In this document: in pieces, positions 12,501 to 26,289 of the stretch | How the letters are laid out: every line of letters begins with the position of its first letter | Numbering within the stretch: the stretch's first letter is position 1 | Assembly (NCBI GenBank): GCA_028023455.1 | Contig: JAQFVV010000995.1 | Location: 1-64,000 of the forward strand | Origin: Epiperipatus broadwayi | Lineage: Eukaryota; Onychophora; Udeonychophora; Euonychophora; Peripatidae | Direction: 5' to 3' | Length of the DNA: 64,000 bases | The notes under the pieces: model-generated | Told to the model about the DNA's origin: nothing | The model's input: the letters and a program-made list of their open reading frames with translations, nothing else | The model's database searches: none | Program-made: the position numbers and the translations under genes

Positions 12501-13805
12501 TTGTTTTTTTAACTTCATGAATATAGACAAAACTGTACTTTTAACCTTAATCCGTTTCAATATATATATATTCATATTTAAAAGTATGACTTCCTATAGC
12601 TTTTCAGTGCTTGTCTGATTTAGTACCAATGTTTCATATTTAATAATTAATTTGCAATCGGTATTTACCGTTTTGGGCATTGTAAGATTTATATGTGTTA
12701 GTCCAACAATAATTTTCTAATCTTACAATCTCAGAAATGACGTTTATATGGGAACTTTTGACAAACTTAATCGATCAATTAAAAATTTATTTGGAAAAAA
12801 TTATGTTCTATAAATTTATTCAGTGGAAATGAAACAAATATGCATTTACATTTTTTTGTGAGAAATGATCTTCCAACAAATAAACTTTTAAAAATCCAAA
12901 TTTATTTCAAGTGGTAACCAAACAACAGAAAAAAGTAATATACATCTATTTACCTGTTTAATTCTATTTAATTACAAAATGTTCTTTCTTAGTATCACCA
13001 TGGCATATTGAAGTTTCTTACCTTTAACTATATTCCATTATAATTGGACTTTTTCTTTCAACAATTCTGAATGAAATATCACCATTGTTTGTTCCACCTG
13101 TGTACACAAAGTATCATATCATGTCCATTTGTGCAAAATTTTTGTGAGAGTAGGATGACTATTTTTTTACTGCATCGACTTCAATAGCAGATAGTTCCCA
13201 AATTTTAATCATTTAATGTTGGAAAAAAAATACTACACACATTCACTTTGGCAAGAATTAAAGATGAACAGTAAATCACATGTACATGTTACTTCCACTA
13301 GCATTTTTTTCATGACAACACAGCATAGTTTAAATGATAAAATTAGCAGCAAAAATAATGTTTTCACTAATAACTTTCTCCTAATCAGAATATTATCTAA
13401 TATTCACTTACAAAATTAATTTATTTCCTTTTAAAATGATTGTAAATGTGTTTAATTTGGTCTTTATATACACATTTGTTTGTGCAATTGACTTTCATCA
13501 CTATTGGACTAGTACATAAATATCAAAGAATACTTCAGAGCAGAAATTTTACACAATACCATCAAAATGTATATTGTGTTTGAGTCAACATGGTAATCTT
13601 CAGTGCTTTGGGATTTTTTTTTACAAATTAGCAGAACTACTGAACACTATTATAAATAATGAGTGATTTGATGTGTACTCTTGAATTTCTTATAAAGTTT
13701 TTTAAGATTTATATAAATTTAAGTCAATTTTGTGTATCTTTTTCTTTTGAGGCATATGATAAAATTAATGGATTTGTTTTAAAAAATGATTATGATGTAG
13801 ATATT
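9502..13805. other. 4.3 kb AT-rich interval, no gene seen
   Basis: Extremely AT-rich sequence with short TA runs (for example 9958-9971) and many A or T homopolymers. A weak inverted motif, CCAATGTG...CACATTGG, lies near 9983-10021. Frames of 60-120 codons occur on both strands but are low-complexity (K, N, I, F, L, Y) and lack domain motifs. The minus-strand frame at 9363-9725 is partly antisense to the mariner. Confidence 0.55.
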
Positions 13806-16100
13806 TTAACAGTCAGATTTGTACCTTCATGTAAAAAAACCTAGAGTCCAGGCAAAATACCTTAAGGCTGAATGAATGGAATGGTGAGATACCAGGTTTG
13901 ACCAAACCTCAACCTATTTACCAGTGCTCTATGGCTTAAAATCTTATGGAGGACATTTCTGAAGTTGCACATGGGTCTTAATTTAATCTGCAAACCACTC
14001 TGAACAGGGAGAAACATGAAACTCAAAATTTAACTAAATGTGACTAACTAAAGGGTTAAATGGACTAATGGCATGCTAACTTAAGATAAATTCAGTGCTT
14101 AAAACTATAATGCATATAAATATTAATTTAATAAATGAATTGTGATTGGAATTGGATCATGAGTAACAAAATGGAAATGAGATAAATTTAAATATATTTA
14201 TTAATAAATCAAAATCAACAATAAAATGAAAACAATAATTATACATGTTAAATATGTGGGATCAAGCACACGCAGGTGTTACACACACAGAGAGATGAGA
14301 CTAAATTAAGCTACAGCCTAGCTCATCATGATATAATACATAGATATGTGTGTGCGCAGTTAAGAAATTATGCCTATATCAGTTAATATGCCCAAATCTT
14401 ATCTTTTATATCATGGTTTACTGATTTTATGACTGAATGTGCTAGCCAAAGACATTAACAATTACAATGCAAATATGGCTACTGTTTACATATATACCTT
14501 AAGATATGAGCATATAATTAAGCTTGGGTATGATGCAAGTTCAGTCTAATAATCAAAGATTCATCAATTTCAGACTAATGCTGAATAATTAATTAATGAG
14601 GGAAAGAACTGATTACTTTAGATCAACATATATTGCTATGGTACAGACCTAAATATTAATAACATTTTTGCGGTGTGGGTCAGTAGTTATTTGGTACTCT
14701 AAGACTGAACAGCTTGCTACAATTAAAATATGAACATTCTGAGTTCGGAAACTCAGATAGGCTTAATAAATGGCGTCTGGATCCTCATGCTCCAGTTCTA
14801 TAAAAATAGCCTTACCCAAACTAAGTATATGGGGATGGCCTCCTCCATGAGTCCATTAAAAATACAGCAAGACATTATGTATGCATCCATACTTTGTAAG
14901 AATATACCTGCAACATAAAGTAAAATGTGAATATGTATAAATTAAATTACGGTGTCTAAAAACAGATAGCTTCTATCTGTATAACTAATAGAATCCAGTT
15001 CTTAAAATAAGCATCATAATCATGCTCTAGTTAAAGGTCTAAAACTAAATTATTAATCTAGTTTAATAGATACTCAATCTGCATCTCAGATCAGATTTCA
15101 CTAGGGAGGGGAAAGTATATTTAATGGGTAATTAATAATACATTAATAAGCATACTTTAATACACTTCTAAGGCTAGTTTATCACTTTGTTAAATGGATT
15201 TCTAAAGTTATAACTTATAACTCTAATTCTACAAATCATTCTAGATATTAAATAAACAAAACTAAATCAAATTTGTAATAACGAGCACAGAGCCATCAGT
15301 TTTTTTTCAACATAAAAGGATTTCGAAACAGCATGCTAACAAGCTAAATAAGCACCATTAAAATCTATTAAAATGAAGATATCAATTATCATATCTTTGC
15401 TGAACTCACTATTTCGAGACATTTGGCATATCATAACATATAATAGGATAATTTTTTACGGAAATAGAATAATATATAGGCATAACCACAGTAATAAATA
15501 GATTTAAATTACAAATGGTTACAGTTGTTATAATTTAGAATAGGTAAATTAAAGTTTACAGATGTAGTCATAGGCAAGATTTATACAAGTTTTATATATT
15601 ACTTTAGGAGAGAGTTTAAAGAGTAGATTTTGAATGTTCATTTTATTATATGCTAGCTTTAAATAGATTTAAAGGTTTAAAGTTCATTTTAGCTTTCTCC
15701 AGTGTTCTGAAGGTTGTTACAGGGCAGCTTGTTCTTGGAAGAGCATGTATAGTAGCACTCTTGATCTCTAGATAGACAGCATGAATTAAGTTATCTTTTT
15801 GTGGCAGGCTGTTGGCAGGAATGTCTTCCATCTCCATGATGATGATGACACCAATCGGCACATAGAATAGGATTAAAGATACCATCTTCCCAGCAGGGAA
15901 ACAGAAAATCTCATCCTCCTACTCCATCATATCAAAATTTAAACTAGTATGGAGTCTAGTGGCAATGCTTCCTTAAAATTTTACAAAGTTGAAATATAAT
16001 AAAATATAGCCTATTTATATGATTGCAAGACCGGACTATAATTTGATAGCAAAACTGTTTTCTGCGAGTCACTCCATTAGCACCTTTTAAAAATTTTATA
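13806..16100 (+). repeat. Long non-coding interspersed repeat, family A copy 2
   Basis: Begins with AACAGTCAGATTTGTACCTTC, aligned with AACGGTCAGATTTGTATCTTC at the start of copy 3 (26301). Further collinear matches to copies 1 and 3 are GAATTGGATCATGAG, a TCCAGTTCTA block near 14791, GGGGAAAGTATATTTAAT near 15108, TTTCGAAACAGC near 15320, TAGGCATAACCACAG near 15478, and CCTATTTATAT near 16010. No long reading frame is present. It contains short CA-rich stretches near 14280. The right end is not defined. It may extend to about 16250, where composition returns to background. Confidence 0.55.
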
Positions 16101-16717
16101 TTTTAATTTACCAAAATCACTCAAACCTTTGTCTCAGTTTTCCAACAGGATGTTTTTAGCTAATTTTGATCACTTCTAATCCCTCAAGCCCAATAGTTCC
16201 AGTCGAGTAGATCTTACTAACAAGAAAATATATTTTGGGAAAATAGTATTACCAAAATTAAAATTTTAGATTTTCTATCTCACACTATACTAACACAAGT
16301 GCATGTGGTATGATTCTTGTTTACAATAATTTTAAGTTAAAATTAAGAATTATAAGAATTGATCAAATAATAACCACAATAGCACATCGACCACACACAC
16401 ACACACATATATGCGTTTTTAATGTACAAAATGATAAATTGACTCTTTTAATGAAATAAAATTTATTATTCAAAATATATTATTTTAAAATAAAATACCT
16501 GCTGTAATATAGATATATATATAATTGTTTAAGCATCTTTATATGTACTCATGAAGATTTTAAAACTGAAATAGAAGTATAGAGTGGAAAAATAGGTGAA
16601 ACATATGTGAGGATAGGAATATACCATTTCAATATTGAAAAGATGTATCAATGATTTGATAGGATAAAAAGCATTAAAATGCTTCTTATTATTTTAAAGA
16701 AACATGAATATTTTTCT
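16101..16717. repeat. AT-rich spacer with CA/TA microsatellite
   Basis: Background sequence between the family A copy and the PLE relic. It contains an uninterrupted (CA)8 at 16392-16407 followed by TATATATG. No coding signal before about 16718. Confidence 0.5.
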
Positions 16718-17773
16718 GCAGATAAGATTTTAGTTACTTATGATTTGCTTTTGTTATTAGAGGATTCTATGTATTTTGTGTGTAATATTGTGTTTTATAA
16801 AATTAAAGCGGGATAGATTATTAATTATATTATTAATCCTTTAATGTGTTCTGTCTATATTGATTTTTTAGAGAATAATATTAATAATAATTTTTCTGTT
16901 ACTTTAAAATTATTTGTTAGATATGTTGATGATTGTTTGCTTGTTATACAGGAAGATAAACTGAAAGATATTTTGGTAGATTGAATGCTTTTGATTTTAA
17001 TATTAAATTTACTATTCAGGGGGGATTTGTTAAGTTAAAATTTCTAGATTTAAGTGTTAATAAAATTAATAATGTTTTATTTTGCAGTCATTTTATTAAA
17101 ACAAAAAAAAGAAGTATGATAAGGCCAAACAGTTATCAACCTTTTACTCGTAAGAAACTTTTTTTATTGAATTTTTGTTATAGGAATAGAAATCTTAATA
17201 ATTTTGAAAATAATAGTTAATTCAGGAGTCAATTTGATTCTGACTATATTAAATTAGGTTATAATCATGAATTTATTAGGAATATTATATTTAATAAAAA
17301 TATGTACAAATGTGTTAATAATAAAGCATATAAGTCATCAATTTTTAAATTGATTTATAAGAATAGCTTTTTACTGGGTGATATGAATGTGGTCTGAAAG
17401 AAAGGCCTACATTTAAATTCAGTTTTAAATAGTTCAAAACAGTCAATTGATAGCAAATCATATCGTTAAGTGGCTTGTAAGATTCTTTGCAATTGTTATA
17501 AAATTTATATAGGTTGAAGTAAATTAAGTCTTAATGAAAGAGTTAAAATTCATGAGAGTAGAGTTAAAAATAGGTATCATAACTCAGCTTTGATATTCAT
17601 GAACTGAATACAGATCATAAAGTATTATTTGACAATGCAGAGGTTATCTTTTATAAAAGAGGTAAATTGAAAAGAAGAGTAAGAAAAATTTTGATGATAA
17701 AACTTTTTGAGTCTGAGGTCATCAATCTCATGAAGACATCCTTTGATGTTAAAAGAAGTTGGTTTTTGAAGTG
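16718..17773 (+). pseudogene. Penelope-like element, RT and GIY-YIG remnants
   Basis: Plus-strand translation gives the order expected of a PLE. A fingers/palm region has FYKIKAG and INPLMCSVYIDFLE near 16795-16870, followed by the catalytic block LKLFVRYVDDCLLVIQ at about 16905-16950. The frame at 16981-17220 contains FNIKFTIQGGF, KFLDLSVNK and QPFTRKKLF, matching the PLE thumb region. Downstream, CKILCNCYKIYIG near 17475-17515 and LSLNERVKIHESRVKNR resemble the GIY-YIG endonuclease. HNSAL and RGKLKRRVRK follow before the end at 17773. PLEs copy RNA into DNA at the target using these two activities. Several stops and frameshifts make it inactive. The catalytic YVDD itself is preserved. The N-terminal part is missing. 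Confidence 0.85.
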
Positions 17774-18769
17774 AATGATGGGAAGATTGTTTTGTGTATA
17801 TATATATTGTAATCTCTCAATCTAAGTGAAAATGTAAAGAATCAGACAACAGAGTTTAAAGTCTAAATAATAGATCTAAACCTTTTTGCTGATTGGTAGT
17901 CAACACATTGGCAAGCCAAATTGCAGCCTTGTATTCTGACTTTGTTTGAAAGAAACTCCATAAAAAAGAGGTTAACTGTCATAAAAAGTTGAAAATGTAT
18001 TTCGGTTGCATTTGTGTATACTGAAAATACATTCACTTCTGGTTGAGCCTTATAAAACTCTAACCCTCACGAATGCATTCACTCCAGATTACCAAACAAA
18101 GTAAATAATTAATGTAATTATATAATTTCTCAGGGATTTAAATATTGACTACTAAACTTTTAAAATATAATATATAATTTTTAGAATATTTCAACAATCA
18201 CTGGTTTATTACTAAATGATTTCTTATTTATATAATTCTGTTTTATGTATTCACTGACTGCATAATCATAGAATTTCTATTAATAAATATTCATTAAGAC
18301 TTATCGTAATAATTGTCTCCAGCTTTTCTTTAATAAACATTTACTACTATCAAGATGAATATTCTTATCTGGGATTTTTATGTACGCATTCTATATTTAG
18401 CTTATTGGATTTAAATAGCAAATATAATAAAATATTTAAATAACCTTAAATGAATCAGCAGTGTGATATCTTGACCGGAACTTAAATGGTATCAAAGTGA
18501 TGATCAAAGAATAATGCCATATAATTTAATAAAAATAACAAAATTGCTTATTTAATGTAAATAACAAAACAACATAATAAACAAAAAATACTAATCATCA
18601 CTATATGACAGCAAATATTAAAGACAAATATTTATAGTATGAATTATTTCTGTAGAGGACAAATATTAAAGATAAATGTTTTTGGCTCTTAAAGATATAT
18701 GTTGTGTATTGATTATATCTATATTTGGTGTATTAAACTCATGGTACATGTGACAACACAACATACATG
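17774..18769. other. Interval after PLE, possible 3' UTR remnant
   Basis: The first 300 bases (to about 18090) are less AT-rich than what follows and could be the untranslated 3' part of the PLE. There is no second copy here to test this. The rest is AT-rich background. Confidence 0.35.
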
Positions 18770-18777
18770 TTGTAGAA

Positions 18778-19209
18778 CAGGGATGCCCAACCTTTAACTT
18801 GACGCAAGCCAATTGAAAATTTTAAAAAATTTGGGGAGCTATAATTATATATTGCATTTTTCATATTACATTTATAAACATAATTCACAAACTAAAAAAA
18901 AAAACTGGTGTAATATGTTAAAAAGAAAAAAAATGTAAATACATTGTTTTTATTTATTAAAAATTTGGTAACATACATATAAATTACAATTACAGGAAAA
19001 GTATATTTTAATTATTTTATTTAATGTGAAACCTGACTACTGCATATTGTTATCGTTTGTATTGTAAAATGTTTATTTTTTAGTGTGTGCATGTTGCGTC
19101 AAGGAACATAAAATATTTTATCAATTTTTCTTGAAGAGTGCAATGCAATTCACATTAAACGGTTGCGTGAGTCACATGTGACTCGTGAGCTACGGGTTGG
19201 GCATCCCTG
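18778..19209. mobile_element. hAT-superfamily MITE, 432 bp, with exact 8-bp TSD
   Basis: The terminal inverted repeats are perfect over 15 bp: CAGGGATGCCCAACC at the left and GGTTGGGCATCCCTG at the right. An exact 8-bp duplication, TTGTAGAA, sits on both sides (18770-18777 and 19210-19217). Subterminal GC-rich sequence near the right end (CACATGTGACTCGTGAGCTACGG) is typical of Charlie-type hAT elements. There is no coding capacity, so a transposase encoded elsewhere must have moved it. Confidence 0.93.
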
Positions 19210-19217
19210 TTGTAGAA

Positions 19218-21510
19218 GATGAATTGCAATGATTCATCTCACTTTTACTTTGAACATATAATCAAATTAAATATATTAAAACCATAAGTTTAATACACAT
19301 ATATGTCACTTTCTTTATACACTTGAGTTTGTATTCAAATTCTGTTATTGTAAGATTTATTTAACAAACATCTATGTAATAGAGTATTTTAATACTCTTT
19401 TACCATGTTAGTGGAACTGGTATATAAATTATAACACAATAGCAAATTTCGACTTGTAATTTAAAATTAATTTCAAGCAATATTTTAATACCTAGTATTT
19501 GGTGAACCAAATATAAATAACCTTTATTCTGAAAAATTTACTACTTATTCTAAATAGTTTTTACTCAAATTTGGATCTAGAAATTGACTTTAAAATTTAT
19601 AACAAATGATGAAATATAACTTGATATTTATATTTTTGAATAAATTGTAAATAATGGTTTTAAAAAATGCAATCTCCACCAACAAAGATTTAATATGTAT
19701 TCATTCTCACTTATCGTTCACAATATACCCTTAAATATTGAAAATAAAATATACTATCTGGATTTCCAACAGAGCATTATGGTTAGATTTGGTATATTTA
19801 CTATAATAATTTATTAATCTATTACTTAAAAAACAAACAAATAATACATTATTCATATAAAGTTTACTAGGCAATCAAATATCAAACATTCCCAAATTTA
19901 TCAATAATAGGACTCACAAAGGACAGCAAATTTAACGATTTGTAGCACTATTATTCAAGTTTATTGAAAATTAAAAGCATCACAATCAAATTAATCTATT
20001 TTGGAAAGTATATCAGTTAAATGTATGTTTTGAATTCCTTTAACTTAAAATCTTCGAGTAACTCTTTGACAAAACAATTACTCTGATCACTATCCCATTT
20101 TCATGCTTATGATGTTTTAAAGAAAATTATTTCGATAGTTTCTATTCAATAACAATATATTATTTATTCCTTTATTGGCTAAAATCCTGGAATAATAACT
20201 CAAAATTTTACTGAACACATATTAAAAACATAATCCTTTAAAATTGGAGAAACACAATTTAGCAGTTTAATTCTTTAAACAAATTTATTTGGATATTTTA
20301 GAATTTCAATATTGCAAGTTTCAAATTTTCTTAACTGAATTTTTTTTAAAAGAAATGCATTGTTTTTCCTTTTATATTTTAGTTTAGCATATATCCATTG
20401 CTGCTATTGAAATGGAATAGAGACCTTACCCTTTCTAGGACAGATTCCCAGATAATGTTTTCTACCCCATCATCCTCAGATTGGTAGGGACAAAAATGGC
20501 AATTTTTGGATAAAAACATGACTGATCTTACACTACACTGAAATTTTATAGATTAACCTCTCAATTTAATTTTCTGGTATTTATAGGTTTTTTTCTATAA
20601 CATCAAAATTTTCCACAATGCATATCTCCTTGTTGTTGATACCAGGGGCATTTCCATAGAAATGTAAACAATCAGATGAGATCTTATGGTTTTTCTCTCA
20701 ATTGGCAGGAATGTGTATTCATTTTGAAATACAAAACAATAAAATAATTAAAAAAATGTTTAATTTCAATTTACAATAAACAAATAAATGAAATGCACTT
20801 ACGTATTTATTAACAAACATTATTAGAGCAAAAATAAATATTTGTCAATAAATATTATTAGATCAATAAAATTTTATTACTATTTTAACATTTATTAAAT
20901 CTAAATGTTTAATTAACTAAATTTTTCGTAATTGTTTTGCTAGTATTTCTAGCACATTTTTCTAATTTTGTGAATATTATTTATACACATGCCTACACAT
21001 TTACACATAAATCTGCAAAATTTTATATATTTCTAATTACTAGCACTTCTTCTGATTTAATTGACAATTTATTAATTTTGAATTTGTTGTAAATATTCTA
21101 ATTGACCATTTATGACCTGACTTATTTACAAACACTATTCTACATGTACCTGGATTTATAGCCATTGCTAAAACAATTCATTAATTGTTTATTAAATTAT
21201 TATAAAAGAAATGCAATATTTAATATTTGAAAATATTTAAAAAATAAAATTTGAAGACTAAAAAGAAAATAAAAACAATTATCTCCTTGCACATGCTCTT
21301 TACGGAAGTTACTCCTGGTTTTATACCTATTGCTTGATCTTCCTATCTATTGTGAAATATTTAAGCAAGAAGTTTTTTTTAACAATTCATGCTTTGTAAA
21401 CCATGATAGTATTAGTACCAAAATATAGTGCTACAATATCTATATATGTTGTATGTTTTTTTGTTGAATTTTACTTGAGAAGGTCTATTTGTTAATAGGT
21501 GAAATCATGG
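19218..21510. other. 2.3 kb AT-rich interval, no gene seen
   Basis: No reading frame or repeat structure was recognised. A stretch near 20400-20700 is somewhat less AT-rich (CCTTACCCTTTCTAGGACAG; ACCAGGGGCATTTCC) and may be an unidentified old repeat. Confidence 0.5.
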
Positions 21511-21518
21511 TTATAGAA

Positions 21519-22028
21519 CAGTGGTCTTCAACCCTTGGTCCGCGGACCGGTGCTGGGCCGCAGGATAATTTGTAATAAAATAATAAGAGTTTAAACTTTT
21601 AATTAATATAAACAATTTTTATTTATTTTTTTATCTCATTTTTATCCAATTAAAAAAAAAAGAAACAGAATGAAAGCAAAATCTAATCAATCATACATAA
21701 CTTAATTTGTTTTTTTAGTTATCACAGATGTTTATGGGGGGGATGGGTAGAATTAAATATTTTATTACTTTTCTAAAAAAAGTCAAAATTAAAAAAAAAA
21801 GTTTTTTATTATACAAACTCCATATATATATAATTTCATGTTGTATATTTAACATTGTTGTTTTGATCAGTTATAACAATTATGCTCATTTAAAGCTAAG
21901 CAGTTTACATCTTTAAGAAAATTTATCTATAGACATCTGCCGGTCTGCAAAACCTTATTTTTGCCGGGCCGCGAAACCTTATCCTTATTTTTACCGGTCA
22001 GCAAGTGTGAAAAGGTTGAAGACCACTG
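21519..22028. mobile_element. hAT-superfamily MITE, 510 bp, with exact 8-bp TSD
   Basis: The ends are CAGTGGTCTTCAACC and GGTTGAAGACCACTG, perfect inverted repeats. The exact 8-bp duplication TTATAGAA lies at 21511-21518 and 22029-22036. Subterminal GC islands (GGTCCGCGGACCGG at the left, GCCGGGCCGCGAAACC at the right) are the common hAT/Charlie pattern in an otherwise AT-rich sequence. A tandem duplication of AAACCTTAT...TTTTTGCCGG is visible near the right end. The interior is non-coding. Confidence 0.93.
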
Positions 22029-22036
22029 TTATAGAA

Positions 22037-24133
22037 GAATTTTAGTAAGGTTTTGTTATATGAATTTCTATTTTATTTAAAATTATTATTATAGCATTAG
22101 GCAGTATTTAATTTTTGAATTAAGTCATTGCTTGCAGATTTTGGTCAAACAGCAGTTAGAAAAGAAGTGATCATTTCTTTTAATTTTTTCCTACTTAAAT
22201 TTAAAAAAAGTCTTCACATATCAATCTTCAATACTCATTATCTGTGTAAGCATGAAAAATCGACCAGATGCTTAGCTTGAAAAAGGGTACATAAAAATAT
22301 TTAAAATTATATTAAAATGATTGTTAACAATTTCAAACAAAAATTCTATGCCTTATCAAATAACTACATTAACAACAATAATTAATTTAATTTAATTTAT
22401 GTAAATCTTCCATAACAGTTTGAAATATACAAACCATTTACAGGCAGATGATAATAATCTTTAGATAATTTCCCTGATATCAAAATTTAGTAATTGCATT
22501 TTTTATTTAAAATTTAAGTTTGGTTATAGTGGCAATATTTTTATATTTTTTCTGGGTTTAAAGGATCAGTTTATCTTTGAATTATTTTTCTTAATTGAAT
22601 TAAATTTGATAGCAATTTCCTAAATCATGGACTTGCAATTTAATGTTACATTTTGAACAGCAATAATCAGTCTGATTGCTTCATAGGAATTTTGTAGAAG
22701 TCCCGTAGATTACATTTAGATAGTTGTTTTTTTTTCAAGGTTTTTATTGGAAGGAAATTTCTAATTCAAATATTAATTTGCCTTAGCTATTCATGGTAGG
22801 GCTAAGAAGTAACCTATTTTTGATCAGATAACTGAATGTCAGAAACTGGCCAAAATCTAATAGATTGTTAGATGAATTTAAATAGAAAGTAAAATTAAAA
22901 TGTTTTTATTATAAATAAACTTTAAATTTAACTTATGGCTTGTTTATTACATGCTAATTAAATTATTGCTTTTTTAAAAAAATAATTAAATAGCTTTTTA
23001 TCTATTATGATGTTTTTCAAAACATGCTTATTTGTCATAATCTTGTATAATTAGCATGTTTATTAACACCTTTTGATACATTTATTTTTTTAAAATTTTA
23101 ATAAAATTTGGTTAACAATTTTTAAAAAATAAAAATTTAAAAAAAATGTGAGTTATCTCCTATATTTAATACAATTTTTTTATTTGGAATATTTATTTTC
23201 AATATTGTTTAATTTGATCACAAGTCACAATAAGGAAATACTTTTTCTATCATCTTGCTTGTCTCCTTTAAATATTGTCAAAAATATGTCAGAAGTAATC
23301 AAGATTTTAAAATATTATTTTACAAATCTATTTATGCATCATCTGTATTAATCAAAATTATTAAAAGAAATGAAATAAACTGATTATTTAAAAAGAACAG
23401 AAAAAATAAATAGGGAAATACTTTTCTTTATTTTGCTCTGGGAATTTTTTATTGCATACTTTTAAAAAAGAAATTTCTTGCTTGTTACAACTTCAGAGAT
23501 TTTTATTATAAATTTATTGATTTTGTTTTGGTTTTAAATTAATATTTTTTTTGGTAACTATTTGTATAAAATTGGCAATGTATTGATTTTTAGCAGAATG
23601 TATGGGTTTCCAATTTGCTACTAATAGTAAAGGCAGCACAAATTCTTTGGGTTTTGAAATCATTATCATTATTAGCCACTTGAATTCAAAATGTGGTTTT
23701 TGATGGCAAAAATTTCTAGCTTTTCATCCTTCCTGGGAAGTAACTTGATGGGCTTTGACACTATTCCAATGCTTATTACAGTTCTCAGCTGATAGATATT
23801 CTAATAAGAACTTTTAAAAAAAATTGTAATGAGTTAAACTTAAAATAATTAACTTTAAAACTAAACCTTTCCAGTCTCAAAATAACTTTTCCTTAATTTT
23901 AGAAAGAAATCTGTAAATGAGGACAATGATAAATCAACAAACTTGATATTTTTTAATTATCTTGAAAGTTTTGCCAACAATGAATTGACTCTGTACCAAA
24001 ATATTTTCAAATTATTAAAAGTAAAAACATATTTGATAAATCTTTATATTATTAAATCAAAAATTAAGTTTAAAGAATAAAAAAATATTTGCTTTTTTTT
24101 TTTTTTTACAAAAGGAAAATAACTCCTCTATGA
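22037..24133. other. 2.1 kb AT-rich interval, no gene seen
   Basis: Mostly T-rich or A-rich sequence. Short frames such as 23148-23351 are low-complexity. The stretch 23595-23800 is slightly less AT-rich, but I could not assign it. A T-run of about 15 at 24092-24107 precedes the polypyrimidine tract. Confidence 0.5.
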
Positions 24134-24261
24134 TCTTTCTTTCTCTCTCCCGTCCTTTCCTTCCCCCTCTCCCCTTTTCCTCCCCTTCTCTCACTTCATT
24201 TCCTTTTTTCCCTCTCTCCATCTCCCCTTCACTCTCCCCCTTCTTCCCCTCTCTCCCCTCT
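24134..24261. repeat. Long polypyrimidine tract (C/T on plus strand)
   Basis: About 128 bases almost entirely C and T, broken by only a few purines, as in CACTTC and CCATCTCC. The repeated motifs are CTCTCC, CCCCTT and TTTCC. The C content is far above the neighbouring DNA. Tracts of this kind can form triplex (H-DNA) structures. The small frame across it (24130-24312, rich in S, P, L and F) is a by-product of composition. Confidence 0.85.
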
Positions 24262-26289
24262 AAAATCTTAGTTTATATAAAACCTTTTTTTTCACTTTAT
24301 TTGAAAATATGAAGGATATAATATGCACTTTTATAAAAAGCACATATATAATCATTTTTATTAGATAGAATTTACAATCAGTTCTATTTTTTATAAACCT
24401 TATCATGACTATATGGTTAAAAGTTATTATTTGAAAGTGAATTACAGATGACAATAATTACAAATTACTTTTACTTAAGAACAATGTACATATACATACA
24501 TAAATTGTAGTTAAATAGGAATTTAATTCTGCTTTTGTAAACCTTGTCAACTGAATTAAATATATATATAATGCAATGAATTATAGATATTATTACATTA
24601 TAAGCTGACATTTTTATAAATTTGTGCACTAATGTCATTCTATTATGCTCATTATGAAATAAGATTCTCCAGATTATTTAATATTCAACTTACAATAGTA
24701 CTTTCAAAATATTTCCCTTAAATATCATCAAGCACAAATCAAAATTTATATAAAATATTTTATTTATTTTGTCCACTATTAATTATTACATGTGTTTCTT
24801 TTTAAAGACTTGAGAGCCTTCAATTCAATTGATGAGGTTTGTCAAATGAAATTAATTTTTGATCAAATTAAAATATAAACATGTGCTTATTAATTATGAA
24901 AAAAGCAATGCTTAATGACTACTATAAAAAATAATATATAAAGTAGCAAAATTATTTTTTATAAAGTAAAATTCTATTTTATTGTGTTTTATGATAATGT
25001 TTAAGTAATTGACTCGACTAATTAAGAGAAGAAAGCAGTATTCTAAAACTTGCCATATTTTACAATTTAGATCTTGATTTTTATTTAATATCTGTTATTT
25101 CATAATGTGTTTTTTAGATGGTCGTTTTAATTCATATAAATTTTAGCTCCTTGATATAATAATTTATATAACTGATTATCTTTTTTGTTTTCTACATTTT
25201 TTGATAAAGATATTAACTAATTAATAAATTTAAAAGCGTTTTTCAATCATTAAAAATTTAAAACTAATGCTTGTACATGATTTATGGCTAATTCATTGAA
25301 ATATTATATTATTCAGATTGTTATATAGTTAGTATTTGATGTACCATATATGAATATCATCTTCAATGAATGATATATAGAAAATGTACTGTTAGACAAA
25401 GATTCAAAATATGTCTAATTTTGTAAATAAAATTTGAGTGCATACACGCAAACACACATACAGAAATACTCAAAAACTATGACTAAAGTAAATAAATTAC
25501 ACTACAATATAAGTGTAATTAATATTTATCGTAGAAAAATATAAGTGTAATTATATAATTATTCAAATATTAGTCTTTTCTCTTACTGATTATAAAAAAA
25601 AAACTGTTAATTGAAAAAAAGCATCTAAACTTACTACATATTTGAAAGGGGAAAAAGATATAATTATTTGATTAATGCTTGCAATAAAGATTATTTAATT
25701 TTCGTTTTATTGATTTTTTTTCCCCATAAAAAAAGTTGTAGTTATTTTTAAATTTCACAAAGCACATATGTACTCAAGTGTTTCAGAGGACAAATGTTTT
25801 CAATATATTAGACTTTTAAAATATTTTTATTTAGTATTATAGAGTTATAGAATTGTTATAGATTGACTAAAAAAAATTTTTATTGCGTGAAGATAAATAG
25901 ACAGACAGATTTGAAGATGGGGAGACATTAATTAATACTGTTACTATTTTACTTAACCTCAAATACTGTACTCTGTTTAAAAAATAACCGAAAAACAGGA
26001 AAAGTATTTTTACAGCTTTCACAGCTGTTTTCTTTTAAAAGAAAAAGATTATGTTCTTTCAACTACAGTATATTGATTTTTTTCAAATGTTTCCACTTTA
26101 TTGATTTTACATTATTGATAATTTTAGTTTTTTACCGTTAAATTATTTATATTTTATTAGATAATTTTATAGTTCCATTTCAAATTTACTTCATGTATAT
26201 ACAAATGTTAGTAATAAATTATTTAATATAACTTGTAATTTATATTTTACTCGAGTACGTGTAAAAATACAAATATTTTTATTTAAATT
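24262..26289. other. 2 kb AT-rich interval, no gene seen
   Basis: AT-rich background with a few CA-rich bases near 25440-25465. No transposon end, RNA gene or protein motif was recognised on either strand. Confidence 0.55.
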
